From NCBI GenBank assembly GCA_009693505.1, contig SHXD01000013.1, positions 1 to 56,790 of the forward strand: a stretch of 56,790 nt of DNA. Direction: 5' to 3'. The position numbers and the translations under genes are program-made. Source of the DNA: Limnohabitans sp. (GTDB taxonomy: Bacteria > Pseudomonadota > Gammaproteobacteria > Burkholderiales > Burkholderiaceae_C). The notes under the pieces are model-generated. The model saw nothing but the letters and a program-made list of their open reading frames with translations. It had not been told where the DNA came from and searched no databases. Below, piece by piece: positions 17,770 through 26,057 of the stretch. How positions within the stretch are numbered: the first letter of the stretch is position 1; each line of letters starts with the position of its first letter.

Positions 17770-18579
17770 ATGTACACCGATTCTCATTGTCATCTCTCAT
17801 TTCCTGAACTGGTTGCGCAGTTGCCAGACATTCGCCAAAAAATGCAGGACGCACATGTCACGCGTGCTTTGTGCATTTGCACCACCATCGAAGAGTTTGA
17901 CCAAGTGCACCACTTGGCAAAGACTTACGATAATTTTTGGAGTACTGTTGGCGTACACCCTGACAATGAAGATATTTACGAACCTACGGTTCAAGATTTG
18001 GTTGAGAAGGGCCAATTGCCCCGTGTCATTGCCATCGGAGAAACAGGGCTTGATTACTATCAGATGTCAGAACGCAAAGGGGGCCGCGCCATTGAAGACA
18101 TGGAATGGCAGCGTGATCGATTTAGAAACCACATCAGGGCAGCACGCCAAATTCAGCTTCCCATGGTGATTCATACCCGAGCTTCTTCCGACGACACGAT
18201 TCGAATTTTGAAAGAAGAGGGTGAAGCAGGGGACGCAATCAGTGCCGGTGGCGTGTTTCACTGCTTCACTGAAACCCAGGCAGTGGCCAAGGCCGCCCTG
18301 GATTTGGGCTTTTACATCTCTTTTTCGGGTATTTTGACCTTTAAAACAGCCCAAGAATTAAGGGATGTGGCGGCATGGATGCCCCTCGATCGAATGCTGA
18401 TAGAGACTGACAGCCCTTATTTGGCGCCTGTTCCTTACCGTGGCAAGACCAACAACCCATCGTATGTTCCTTTTGTGGCCAAAATTTTGGCTGAGCTTAA
18501 AGGCATGACACCTGAACAAATAGGTGAGCTGACAAGCGCCAATTTCGATCGCCTTTTCCCTAAGTTACAGGCCTCTTAG
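17770..18579 (+). CDS. TatD family metal-dependent hydrolase
   Basis: A 269-residue amidohydrolase-fold protein with the metal-binding H-C-H (His6, His8), E in G-E-T-G-L-D, His in V-I-H-T-R, His in F-H-C-F-T-E, and the final Asp in I-E-T-D-S-P-Y-L-A-P. TatD-family members are metal-dependent nucleases and D-aminoacyl-tRNA deacylase-like enzymes. It follows holB by one base, the typical tmk-holB-tatD (YcfH) arrangement. It is the last gene of the + strand operon. Confidence 0.94.
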   Translation: MYTDSHCHLSFPELVAQLPDIRQKMQDAHVTRALCICTTIEEFDQVHHLAKTYDNFWSTVGVHPDNEDIYEPTVQDLVEKGQLPRVIAIGETGLDYYQMSERKGGRAIEDMEWQRDRFRNHIRAARQIQLPMVIHTRASSDDTIRILKEEGEAGDAISAGGVFHCFTETQAVAKAALDLGFYISFSGILTFKTAQELRDVAAWMPLDRMLIETDSPYLAPVPYRGKTNNPSYVPFVAKILAELKGMTPEQIGELTSANFDRLFPKLQAS

Positions 18580-18590
18580 CTATCAAATTC

Positions 18591-19271
18591 ATGTTTATAA
18601 TTTACTTTAAAAAACAATTTAAGTATTATGTTTATATTGGTTTTTTTATATATTCATCATTCAGCTTTGCGGGTTCGTATGAAGACTTTTTCATTGCCAT
18701 CAAAAATGATGAAATTAAAGTCATTTCGAGCTTATTTGTGCGTGGCTTTGATCCCAACACAGTTGATTTAAATGCAGAACCAGCCATTCTTAACACCCTA
18801 CGGCATGGCTCATTGAAATCATTTGAGTTGATTGCCAAGCACCCAAAGGTCAATTTAAATGTTCGAAACAGCCATGGCGAATCCGCCTTAATGCTGCTTT
18901 GCTTAAAAGGCGACCTCGAGCTCGCCAAAATGCTCATCACACGCGATGCAGACATCAACCATCCTGGTTGGACTGCATTGCATTACGCGGCAACGGGTGG
19001 TCACACGGCCATCATTCAGTTGTTATTGGAAGAAAGTGCCTACATTGATGCTGAATCTCCCAATGGCACCACGCCATTGATGATGGCCGCACGCTATGGC
19101 AATGAAAAAGCGGTGCAATTGTTGATCAATGAAGGCGCAGATCTGCAATTAAAGAATCAATTGGGATTGACTGCATTGGATTTTGCAGTTCAAGGACGAC
19201 GGCTCGAATCGATTAAGTTGCTGCAATCTGTATCTAGACCAACGGAAGAAGCCAATAGCAAGCAGAAGTAA
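18591..19271 (+). CDS. exported ankyrin-repeat protein
   Basis: A 226-residue protein with an N-terminal signal peptide (about 1-28, hydrophobic with aromatic residues, ending F-S-F-A-G) and four to five ankyrin repeats, for example G-E-S-A-L-M-L-L-C-L-K-G, G-W-T-A-L-H-Y-A-A-T-G-G-H and G-T-T-P-L-M-M-A-A-R-Y-G-N. It is probably periplasmic and binds a protein partner; no partner is indicated. The first 80 bases are strikingly AT-rich compared with neighbours, and the ribosome site is weak. It is the last gene before dif, 78 bases from it. The protein family is clear; the function is not. Confidence 0.85.
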   Translation: MFIIYFKKQFKYYVYIGFFIYSSFSFAGSYEDFFIAIKNDEIKVISSLFVRGFDPNTVDLNAEPAILNTLRHGSLKSFELIAKHPKVNLNVRNSHGESALMLLCLKGDLELAKMLITRDADINHPGWTALHYAATGGHTAIIQLLLEESAYIDAESPNGTTPLMMAARYGNEKAVQLLINEGADLQLKNQLGLTALDFAVQGRRLESIKLLQSVSRPTEEANSKQK

Positions 19272-19349
19272 GTCGGCTTTAGAAGCTATTGTTTCGATAG
19301 GCTACAACCGAGCGGTCACGCTTAATTGACTCAAATACCCGTCTTATAT

Positions 19350-19377
19350 ACTTCATACGATGTATATTATGTTAAGT
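19350..19377 (+). other. dif: dif-like XerC/XerD chromosome dimer resolution site
   Basis: 28 bp read as XerC arm ACTTCATACGA (19350-19360), central TGTATA (19361-19366) and XerD arm TTATGTTAAGT (19367-19377). The centre plus XerD arm matches the E. coli dif site at 16 of 17 bases from memory; the XerC arm is more divergent (4 of 11), as is common between phyla and classes. The arms are partly inverted repeats of each other (7 of 11). The site lies in a 184-base gap, and gene orientation switches from + to - exactly here, as expected at the point where replication forks meet. Confidence 0.8.
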
Positions 19378-19455
19378 CAAGTTAAGGTCTATCAAACGAC
19401 AATTTAAAACTCACCTTTCTCAGAAACGATGGCTCTAGTTAGGGTCATGGGCTTG

Positions 19456-21936
19456 TTAGGGGTTTAGTCTAAGGGTCTGAGTTGATCCGGTGGTAGACAT
19501 CCTTAAAGGACGGTACTTGGTTTGACCCCATTCAGCCTTCATGTCTTGGTAGCGTGAAGAAAAAGGATGGCCACTTTGACCAGTTTGGTAAATGAAGACA
19601 GACTCGTCTAGGTTGGCCAAATCGTAGACAGCCCTCATAGAGGCCGCGTGACGCGTTGCGAAAGGCACCGTGGCGCTACTGGTCCAGTATTGACCGACGT
19701 TGACCGTGAAGTTATCACCACCGCTGGGACCAGTGACGTCAAAGTATGTCGCCAAAGCTTTGACGTTGCCAAAAGGCCTGTGTGCGCTAAGGGCTGGATG
19801 AGCACGACCCCAATTCCAATCGGACACGTTAGAGCCCTGCATGGCCAAAATTTTATCCAATGCTGTGTCGAGTGCCTTGTTCATCAGCGCCTGGCATCCG
19901 GCATCACCACACCAAGATTTATCTTGAGTGGCTAAAACACCTTCGATAGCAGGACGAAAAGCGCGTTTACCAAACAAAGCTTTAAAACGTGCTTCACCCA
20001 ATTTGGGAATGAGAATGGCGCGTGTCACTTCGTCAATCCAAACGGCATAAATCAAAGCGCCGGCTGAATCACGGGTCATGTCACCCCTGAAAGATTTCAA
20101 TAGAGGCAATGCCTCACCTGCCTTTGCATGCTGAGACGAAAGTGTTTGCAGATATGGCAACAAACGGTCTGCAGCCAATGAATGCACATCGGCTTGGATG
20201 GCCTTCATATTGTTGGCATCAAATTTAGAGCCGGCAGAAAGCAATTGTGAAATTCGGTCAAAGCGCTCTGGACCTGTCCAGTCATGGGTTAAAAACTGCG
20301 CATAGGCAGGCGGCAAAATCTTTTGATTGGCAGTGGCATGCCATCCGCGTTTTTCAATGTTCGCTTGTGTCACCTCAGGCGTTTGCTCAAAAGGAACCCA
20401 AGACTGCCAATCGTATTGGCTTAACCAACCCGGTGCAGGCACCATGCCTTGTAAATCGTGGGCCGCTGAGCGAATGGGTACTTTGCCGATTGCTTTGAAA
20501 AGGACATGGCCTTGTGTGTCGGCCATCACCGCACTTTGCATCGGTGAATGGTTTTTTGAAAATGCCTGACGCAACTCAGCGACAGAATTTGCAAAATTGG
20601 CATCCATGCCCGCCACAATGGTTTGGTTGTCAACATCCAGGGCTGTCCAGCGTAACGCAATGGCGTATTTGTCCATGTTCAAAAACTGGGCATAGGCAGG
20701 TTGTACATCCGAAATAACAGGGCCATGGCGAGTGCTTCGCACCTTGATGCTGACATCGCCCTGCCCCTTCACTTTGATCACTTCATTGCGTATTTCAAAA
20801 GCTTTTTGGCCCAGCGGTGTGCGGTAATTGTCTTTGCCTTCCAAGGCCTCCAAATACAAGTCTTGAACATCAGGGCCCGTGTTGGTAAAGCCCCATGCAG
20901 CCTTGTTGGTTCGACCCAAAACAACTAATGGCAAACCAGGCAAAGTGGCGCCCACCACATCCAAAGCAGCATGAGCCTTGCCATCAGCAAATTGGCCTGC
21001 AGGCGCATGTAACCCTGCAAAATACCAAACAGCAGGCGCACTTAAACCCAAATGCGGGTCGTTGGCCAACAACGGAAAACCGGATTGTGTGTTGCTTCCT
21101 GGCACCACCCAGTTGTTGCTGCCCTTGCCTTCTAACACGCCCACATCCAAAGTGGTGGAGGCCAATAGTTGTTGTGTGGCCAAAGCTTTGGCTTGTGGCG
21201 ATGCCTCTTTGGCATATACCCCCAAATTTTGATAAAGGGCTGCAATGTCAACTTTGGAGCCGCGTGACTCACCTGGATACGGTGGAAAGAGCTTCCACAG
21301 ATCCTCTGTGTTCAGAGCTTGTGCAGACATCAAGCGGGCAAATTCATTGCCCCAGTTGCCACCCAAATCCAGTGCCATCATCAATGCCCAGCCCACGCTG
21401 TCGACAGCAGTCCAAGGCTTCATGGTCTTAGAAGGATTGATCCCCAAAATGACAAACTCTGGCGCACGCCATTGCGCACTGGCATACCCAGCTTGAACGC
21501 CTTCTGCGTAGGCTTCAAGAGCCTTCTGTGTGTTGGGCGGTAACTTGTCAAACTGTGCTTGCGCAGACTTCATGATGCCCAATGTGCGCATCAATTTGTC
21601 TGTTTCTAAAGTAGTGGGGCCTAGCCACTCAGACAATTCGCCGTGCATCACTTGACGATTGAATGCCAACTGCCAACCTCGTTCTTGAGCATGTACATAA
21701 CCAATGGCACGCCATGCATCCATCGGTGTCTTGGCATAGATATGCGTCACATCTGAAGCGTCGCGTTTAATCTCAACACCAGATGACAAGCCAGCCAGTT
21801 GAGCTTCACCTGACAGTGGCGCTATAGATTTGAGTAAATAAACTTGGAAAACGCCAAAGGCTGTTAAGGCCAGCAACACAAGGGCCAAAACGGCACGCAA
21901 AAACCAGAGGCCCCATCTAATTTTTTTGGATGGCAT
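19456..21936 (-). CDS. penicillin acylase family protein (Ntn hydrolase)
   Basis: An 826-residue exported precursor. An N-terminal hydrophobic segment (about 9-30) anchors or exports it. The alpha chain is followed by the self-cleavage site before Ser273 in K-G-S-N-N-W-V-V, the nucleophile that becomes the N-terminus of the beta chain; N-D-P-H-L-G and the later A-W-G-F-T-N-T support the family. Members hydrolyse amides such as penicillin G or acyl-homoserine lactones; the substrate cannot be told here. The frame extends to 21951, but the ATG at 21936 is preferred because it overlaps the upstream stop as TAATG. It is the last gene of a coupled run of five and ends about 80 bases from dif. Confidence 0.92.
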   Translation of the reverse strand: MPSKKIRWGLWFLRAVLALVLLALTAFGVFQVYLLKSIAPLSGEAQLAGLSSGVEIKRDASDVTHIYAKTPMDAWRAIGYVHAQERGWQLAFNRQVMHGELSEWLGPTTLETDKLMRTLGIMKSAQAQFDKLPPNTQKALEAYAEGVQAGYASAQWRAPEFVILGINPSKTMKPWTAVDSVGWALMMALDLGGNWGNEFARLMSAQALNTEDLWKLFPPYPGESRGSKVDIAALYQNLGVYAKEASPQAKALATQQLLASTTLDVGVLEGKGSNNWVVPGSNTQSGFPLLANDPHLGLSAPAVWYFAGLHAPAGQFADGKAHAALDVVGATLPGLPLVVLGRTNKAAWGFTNTGPDVQDLYLEALEGKDNYRTPLGQKAFEIRNEVIKVKGQGDVSIKVRSTRHGPVISDVQPAYAQFLNMDKYAIALRWTALDVDNQTIVAGMDANFANSVAELRQAFSKNHSPMQSAVMADTQGHVLFKAIGKVPIRSAAHDLQGMVPAPGWLSQYDWQSWVPFEQTPEVTQANIEKRGWHATANQKILPPAYAQFLTHDWTGPERFDRISQLLSAGSKFDANNMKAIQADVHSLAADRLLPYLQTLSSQHAKAGEALPLLKSFRGDMTRDSAGALIYAVWIDEVTRAILIPKLGEARFKALFGKRAFRPAIEGVLATQDKSWCGDAGCQALMNKALDTALDKILAMQGSNVSDWNWGRAHPALSAHRPFGNVKALATYFDVTGPSGGDNFTVNVGQYWTSSATVPFATRHAASMRAVYDLANLDESVFIYQTGQSGHPFSSRYQDMKAEWGQTKYRPLRMSTTGSTQTLRLNP

Positions 21937-22844
21937 TAAATGTGTCCCCAAACTAAAAATGCGTCTCGACCTTCAGTGGCCAAATCTACTTTGGCGCCGA
22001 TGGGCAAAAGTACTTTGGTTGAAACATGCCCAAATGGCAGTCCGGTCAAAACTGGAATTTTGAGCTGAGTCCGCAACCTGTTAATCACCGTCTTCAATTT
22101 GAAACCCTTGTCGTGAGACACCAATTGATAGGACGTGAATTGTCCAAACACAATAGCCTTTTGATTTTGCAAAACACCTGCGTTGAGCAATTGCGTCAAC
22201 ATGCGTTCAATTTTGTAAGGATGCTCACCCACATCTTCAAAAAATAAAACGCCCTTATTCATCAATGGAAAATAAGGGGTGCCCAGCAGAGAAGTGAGAA
22301 CCGCTAAATTGCCGCCCCACAAAACAGCATTGTTCACCTTCACACTTTTTTGCAAAGACTCAACAGGCATGCGCCAACCTGTGCCCTCCCCTTGCTCCAC
22401 ACACAAATCATCAAAGCACGCTTGCATGATGTCATCGGGTTCATTTTCAGATCCAAAGTCTTCTCCAAGCGCAGGGCCTTGCCATGTGATGCGCTGAGTT
22501 TTAGCATAGACTGCCAATTGAAAAGCGGTGAAGTCACTTAAACCCACATATTGGGTGCCATTGTCGATCGATTTTGCAATGGCTTTGTACGGCAATTGTG
22601 TCAACAGACGCGTCAGTCCATAACCGCCCCTGGAAATCATGGCAATGTTGGCGCCACTGGCGGCAGCACGACCGATGGCGTTCAATCGGGTTTCATCATT
22701 CCCTGCAAACCGCATGTGACTGCTCAGTGCATCAGGGTCAACTTGGACTTCATGACCCAGTGCTTCAAGGCGTTTGATGCCGCGCTTAAAAGCAGCCTTG
22801 TCACGCACTGCACTGGAGGGAGAAAAGATGTAGATGTGGCTCAT
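21936..22844 (-). CDS. ldcA: LD-carboxypeptidase (peptidase S66)
   Basis: A 302-residue cytoplasmic enzyme that removes the terminal D-Ala from murein tetrapeptides during peptidoglycan recycling. It shows S-R-G-G-Y-G-L-T-R-L-L (71-81), nucleophile Ser103 in G-L-S-D-F-T-A, the Glu-containing F-F-E-D-V-G-E, and the His in F-G-H-V-S-T-K, matching the Ser-Glu-His triad of S66. It has no signal peptide. The start overlaps the stop of the TadA-dehalogenase gene (ATGA at 22841-22844), and its stop overlaps the next start (TAATG). This places murein recycling in the same transcript as tRNA editing. Confidence 0.92.
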   Translation of the reverse strand: MSHIYIFSPSSAVRDKAAFKRGIKRLEALGHEVQVDPDALSSHMRFAGNDETRLNAIGRAAASGANIAMISRGGYGLTRLLTQLPYKAIAKSIDNGTQYVGLSDFTAFQLAVYAKTQRITWQGPALGEDFGSENEPDDIMQACFDDLCVEQGEGTGWRMPVESLQKSVKVNNAVLWGGNLAVLTSLLGTPYFPLMNKGVLFFEDVGEHPYKIERMLTQLLNAGVLQNQKAIVFGQFTSYQLVSHDKGFKLKTVINRLRTQLKIPVLTGLPFGHVSTKVLLPIGAKVDLATEGRDAFLVWGHI

Positions 22845-24247
22845 GAGGTGCTAACTTTGAAATACAGTACGGCTGATTCAGCAATGGATTGCCCGTGCTC
22901 TTGCACAAAATGGCCGGCCTGCGGCAACAGAATGGGTTCTGGGCAGCCTTTGATGTTTTGCTGCAGTTCACGCATCACAGGTTCTCCCAACACAGGGTCT
23001 TGAAGACCAATGGCCATCATGGTTTGGCCTTGCCACTGATCTCGCCAAAAGTGAAGGGCTTGTCTTGAAATTTCTGCGCCTGGGCTGTTTTCAAACTCTG
23101 GCACCATGGGTGGAAAAGCATGAAGCGCTGCGCGATGGCCACGGTCTTTGAAGGGGCTGTTGTAGGCTTGCGTTTCTGCATCAGACATGTGTTTGTTGCC
23201 CCGCGCAAAGAGCTTGGCCACATCAAAGTCGGGATTGGCTTGGCACCATTCACGCCAACTTAAAAAACCTTTTGACAAGGGCTGATTGCCTGTTGCCAAC
23301 GCCGTGTTCATCACCAACAGACCTGCAAATCGATCGGGCATGTCCATCGGCAAGGTCAAACCCAATATGCCGCCCCAATCTTGCACAACCAAAACGATGC
23401 GTTTCAAATCTAAACGTTCAATGAAATCTAGCAAAACTTGGCGGTGGAATTCAAAGCTGTGTTGATTGGCTTTTTTAAACTTATCACTTTTCCCAAAACC
23501 TATGAGGTCTGGCGCCACGACACGGTGGTCATCGGCTGTGAAAGTAGGAATCATCTTTCGGAACAAATAACTCCATGCAGGATTGCCATGCAAACACAAA
23601 AAAGTGATCTGTTGGTGATTCAATGAATCTTGAATTTCATTCGGAATTTCACTGCGACCTTCATCCAAATAGTGCAAGCGCAGACCATTCAGCGATGGCA
23701 AATCTGACACATAGTGGGCAGCCCATGGATAATCAGGAATTTCATCAAACCATTCGTCTGGTGGCCTTAAGGCATCTTCGCGCAGTGGGTTCATATTGAC
23801 ACGCTTTGGTTTGAAAAATTGTTGCAAAAGTTGTCGGCAATCTTGGGCTAATACGTCGCCTTTCACTTCTGTTTGGTGGTTGATGTCTTGATTGGAAAAC
23901 ACATTCAAAACAGAACCCGCCGCACCAGTTCTGGGCTCTGACGCACCAAACACCAGCCGAGAAATACGTGAATTGAGAATGGCCCCAGCGCACATGGTGC
24001 AAGGCTCTAAAGTGACATACAGCGTACAGTTTTCAAGGCGGTAATTGCCAATTGTTTTAGCAGCATCACGCAAAGCCATGATTTCCGCATGGGCAGTTGG
24101 GTCTGTGGTGCCAACAGGACCATTTCGACCTCTGCCTACAAGGATGCCATCTCGAACAACCACGGCACCCACTGGAACTTCACCGGCCTGCCCCGCTTCT
24201 TTGGCCAATTCAATGGCTGCTTGCATCCACTGTAAATCAGTGTTCAT
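22841..24247 (-). CDS. tadA: TadA tRNA adenosine deaminase fused to haloalkane dehalogenase
   Basis: A 468-residue two-domain protein in one unbroken frame. Residues 1 to about 148 are TadA, which makes inosine at tRNA position 34: zinc ligand His53 and catalytic Glu55 in H-A-E, then P-C-T-M-C with Cys83 and Cys86. Residues 152-468 are an alpha/beta hydrolase closely like DhlA of Xanthobacter: nucleophile Asp290 and halide-binding Trp291 in V-V-Q-D-W-G-G, second Trp331, Asp417 in G-L-Q-D-P-V-L-G, His446 in A-G-H-F-V-Q-E. Asn222 replaces the DhlA Glu56. The ATG at 24247 is preferred over 24274 because it overlaps the upstream stop as ATGA. An internal Met152 (23794) could start a separate hydrolase but has no clear ribosome site. 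Confidence 0.93.
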   Translation of the reverse strand: MNTDLQWMQAAIELAKEAGQAGEVPVGAVVVRDGILVGRGRNGPVGTTDPTAHAEIMALRDAAKTIGNYRLENCTLYVTLEPCTMCAGAILNSRISRLVFGASEPRTGAAGSVLNVFSNQDINHQTEVKGDVLAQDCRQLLQQFFKPKRVNMNPLREDALRPPDEWFDEIPDYPWAAHYVSDLPSLNGLRLHYLDEGRSEIPNEIQDSLNHQQITFLCLHGNPAWSYLFRKMIPTFTADDHRVVAPDLIGFGKSDKFKKANQHSFEFHRQVLLDFIERLDLKRIVLVVQDWGGILGLTLPMDMPDRFAGLLVMNTALATGNQPLSKGFLSWREWCQANPDFDVAKLFARGNKHMSDAETQAYNSPFKDRGHRAALHAFPPMVPEFENSPGAEISRQALHFWRDQWQGQTMMAIGLQDPVLGEPVMRELQQNIKGCPEPILLPQAGHFVQEHGQSIAESAVLYFKVSTS

Positions 24248-24885
24248 GAAACCAATCCGAGACGCCGCATCCAAAGGGCCAAAGCTTTTTCAGATTCCTT
24301 GCCTGCATCATAGGCGGCATGCATGGCAGCATGAGCCTCGGGGCGATGCTGGTTGAGCTTGACCTTGGTCTGCACTTTCAATAACTTCATCTCAAAGGCC
24401 ACGATGGCATTCATCATGGGATGCGTGTAGGTTTCTGGAAGGCCTCGCCATTGCTTCGCATAGGCCGGTTCGTGATCGGCAATCAATTGTTTCAACAGGG
24501 CATCTTTGGCCTCTTCGCCTTCTAAAATGCGAACTTCGGCTTTGACATGCACGGCCACATAACTCCATGTAGGCACCCTGATCAAATCAGGGTAGACGGC
24601 TGGCGACATGTAAGCCTGAGGTCCCATGAATGTCAAAAGGACTTCAGGCCGTTTGTACAACAAGCCAGCATGTGGATTGCCTTTGGCAACATGACCAAGC
24701 AAGATGTCTAGTTGCGCATCAGTTGCATGGGGCATCAACTTAATAGGGATGTGGCTGACGAATGGAAAACCTTCATCATCGTTCGAAATCAAACTGGCAA
24801 ATGGATTTTCCAAAATGATGTTTCTGGCATGCTCAGGATGATTGAACTGTTGAGGTAAATACATAAAGTTTTTTTGACTTTCCAA
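24244..24885 (-). CDS. FMN-binding PaiB-family protein
   Basis: A 213-residue protein of the PaiB family (FMN-binding split-barrel fold), annotated elsewhere as a negative transcriptional regulator after Bacillus PaiB. It shows M-Y-L-P-Q-Q-F near the start, the split-barrel segment N-P-F-A-S-L-I-S-N-D-D-E-G-F-P (about 26-40), and the terminal R-P-E-A-H-A-A-M. No helix-turn-helix is seen, so DNA binding is doubtful and a flavin-dependent reaction is possible. It starts 2 bases after the FemAB-like gene and overlaps tadA by four bases. Confidence 0.87.
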   Translation of the reverse strand: MESQKNFMYLPQQFNHPEHARNIILENPFASLISNDDEGFPFVSHIPIKLMPHATDAQLDILLGHVAKGNPHAGLLYKRPEVLLTFMGPQAYMSPAVYPDLIRVPTWSYVAVHVKAEVRILEGEEAKDALLKQLIADHEPAYAKQWRGLPETYTHPMMNAIVAFEMKLLKVQTKVKLNQHRPEAHAAMHAAYDAGKESEKALALWMRRLGLVS

Positions 24886-24887
24886 GC

Positions 24888-25808
24888 TTAAATATAAGTA
24901 CCTGCCAAGGTCAGCACCTTGCCACCTGTGCGCATCTTAAATCTAGCGACACCTGCACTTCGAATCGTATTGACCCCGCCCAAATCCAGTGTTCTAACGC
25001 CCCTTTCGCGCAGCTCTTCAATCGCACGCCACAAAATCAAGTGGTGTGCATTCAGCTCACGGCCTTGATCCGAGGTCCAGCCCACTTGGTAGGTGGCCGC
25101 TTCGCCATGAATCAAAAACATCATGGCAGCAATGCGCTCTCTGCCCAAATCGCTTCTGATCGTCAAAATATTTTTTGCGGGTTGTTTGCGCGATTGCACA
25201 TAGAGGTCAAAAAAAGGCAACGGCAATCCTTCAAGATGCTTGTCAACCCTTTGTTGCTTTTCATTGTCGAGCAACCACCTGTACTGACCTTCGTTGGTGC
25301 CCACACGGTGAACCGTCATTGCGCTTGATTCAGCACTCACCAAGCTGGCTCGCCAGCGTCCTTCAAGATGCGTTCGCATCTCGGAAATAGGCTGACCGAT
25401 GTCAAGCATGACAGTCGACATACCCGACATGATTCTGCGCATGGGGTGCAAGCCGTGTACTTGACCCTCTGGAACTTCTGGCGTGACGGCCATGAAACGA
25501 ATACCCTTGAGTGGCAATGATTTCTTCAATGCTTTGTAAACGATGGATTCGACTTCAGGTGTTAAGGACTTAGACCAAATAGGGCCGCGAGTACAAAGGG
25601 CGACAGCACCTAATTTGCCCCACTTCCTGACAATGAACTGCGCTTGGGCAACTTGTTGCCCCTGATCCAAGACCCGAGCTCTTAGGACGGGCACCCCCAA
25701 CAATTTCAAACTTGAGCCATAGTCCCACCCTTGCTGCAAAGCCCCAGCCGCCGCTGTGTGAACCGCATCCCACTCTACAAGGTCATGACCATCCCAATGC
25801 ACTATCAT
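24888..25808 (-). CDS. FemAB/GNAT-like aminoacyltransferase
   Basis: A 306-residue protein resembling FemAB-type transferases, which add amino acids to murein precursors or transfer acyl groups: M-R-R-I-M-S-G-M-S-T-V-M-L-D, W-R-A-S-L-V-S-A-E, H-L-I-L-W-R-A-I-E-E-L and the closing D-L-G-G-V-N near 275-280. In gram-negative bacteria such genes also act in polysaccharide or lipid modification, so the substrate is open. The open frame begins at 25883, but the ATG at 25808 has AAGGTG 5 bases upstream and homology begins there. It is first in the five-gene - strand run and divergent from the small membrane protein gene. Confidence 0.75.
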   Translation of the reverse strand: MIVHWDGHDLVEWDAVHTAAAGALQQGWDYGSSLKLLGVPVLRARVLDQGQQVAQAQFIVRKWGKLGAVALCTRGPIWSKSLTPEVESIVYKALKKSLPLKGIRFMAVTPEVPEGQVHGLHPMRRIMSGMSTVMLDIGQPISEMRTHLEGRWRASLVSAESSAMTVHRVGTNEGQYRWLLDNEKQQRVDKHLEGLPLPFFDLYVQSRKQPAKNILTIRSDLGRERIAAMMFLIHGEAATYQVGWTSDQGRELNAHHLILWRAIEELRERGVRTLDLGGVNTIRSAGVARFKMRTGGKVLTLAGTYI

Positions 25809-25847
25809 TGGCACACCTTTTTGAAGATTGAAATTAAGCGCAATAGC

Positions 25848-26048
25848 ATGCTGAAAAAATTCCTTGAAAAACGTCAGGCCCAAACAGTCATGGGCTACAA
25901 GCTCAAAGAGCCACGCCCAACCTGGTTGGCAGGATTTTGGGCTGCCGTGTATTTTGGGTTGCCATTTTTTCTTTTTACCGTACTGCTTGATGTTGCCATC
26001 GAATGGTTTTCAGGCAAGTGTTATGGATTGTGGTGCTATTTTCAATGA
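25848..26048 (+). CDS. small single-span membrane protein, unknown function
   Basis: A 66-residue protein: a basic N-terminus (K-K-F-L-E-K-R-Q-A-Q-T) followed by E-P-R-P-T-W and one strong hydrophobic helix (about 27-48, A-G-F-W-A-A-V-Y-F-G-L-P-F-F-L-F). It ends in a Cys/Trp-rich tail (K-C-Y-G-L-W-C-Y-F). The open frame runs from 25731, but the upstream part overlaps the divergent FemAB-like gene, so the ATG at 25848 is chosen; its ribosome site is poor. Composition argues for a real gene. I do not recognise a function. Confidence 0.6.
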   Translation: MLKKFLEKRQAQTVMGYKLKEPRPTWLAGFWAAVYFGLPFFLFTVLLDVAIEWFSGKCYGLWCYFQ

Positions 26049-26057
26049 ACTTTGTGT

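Noticed and set aside
20895-21431. A + strand open frame inside the penicillin-acylase-family gene.
   Set aside because: Translation is Pro/His/Gln-rich and antisense to a conserved enzyme; not a gene.
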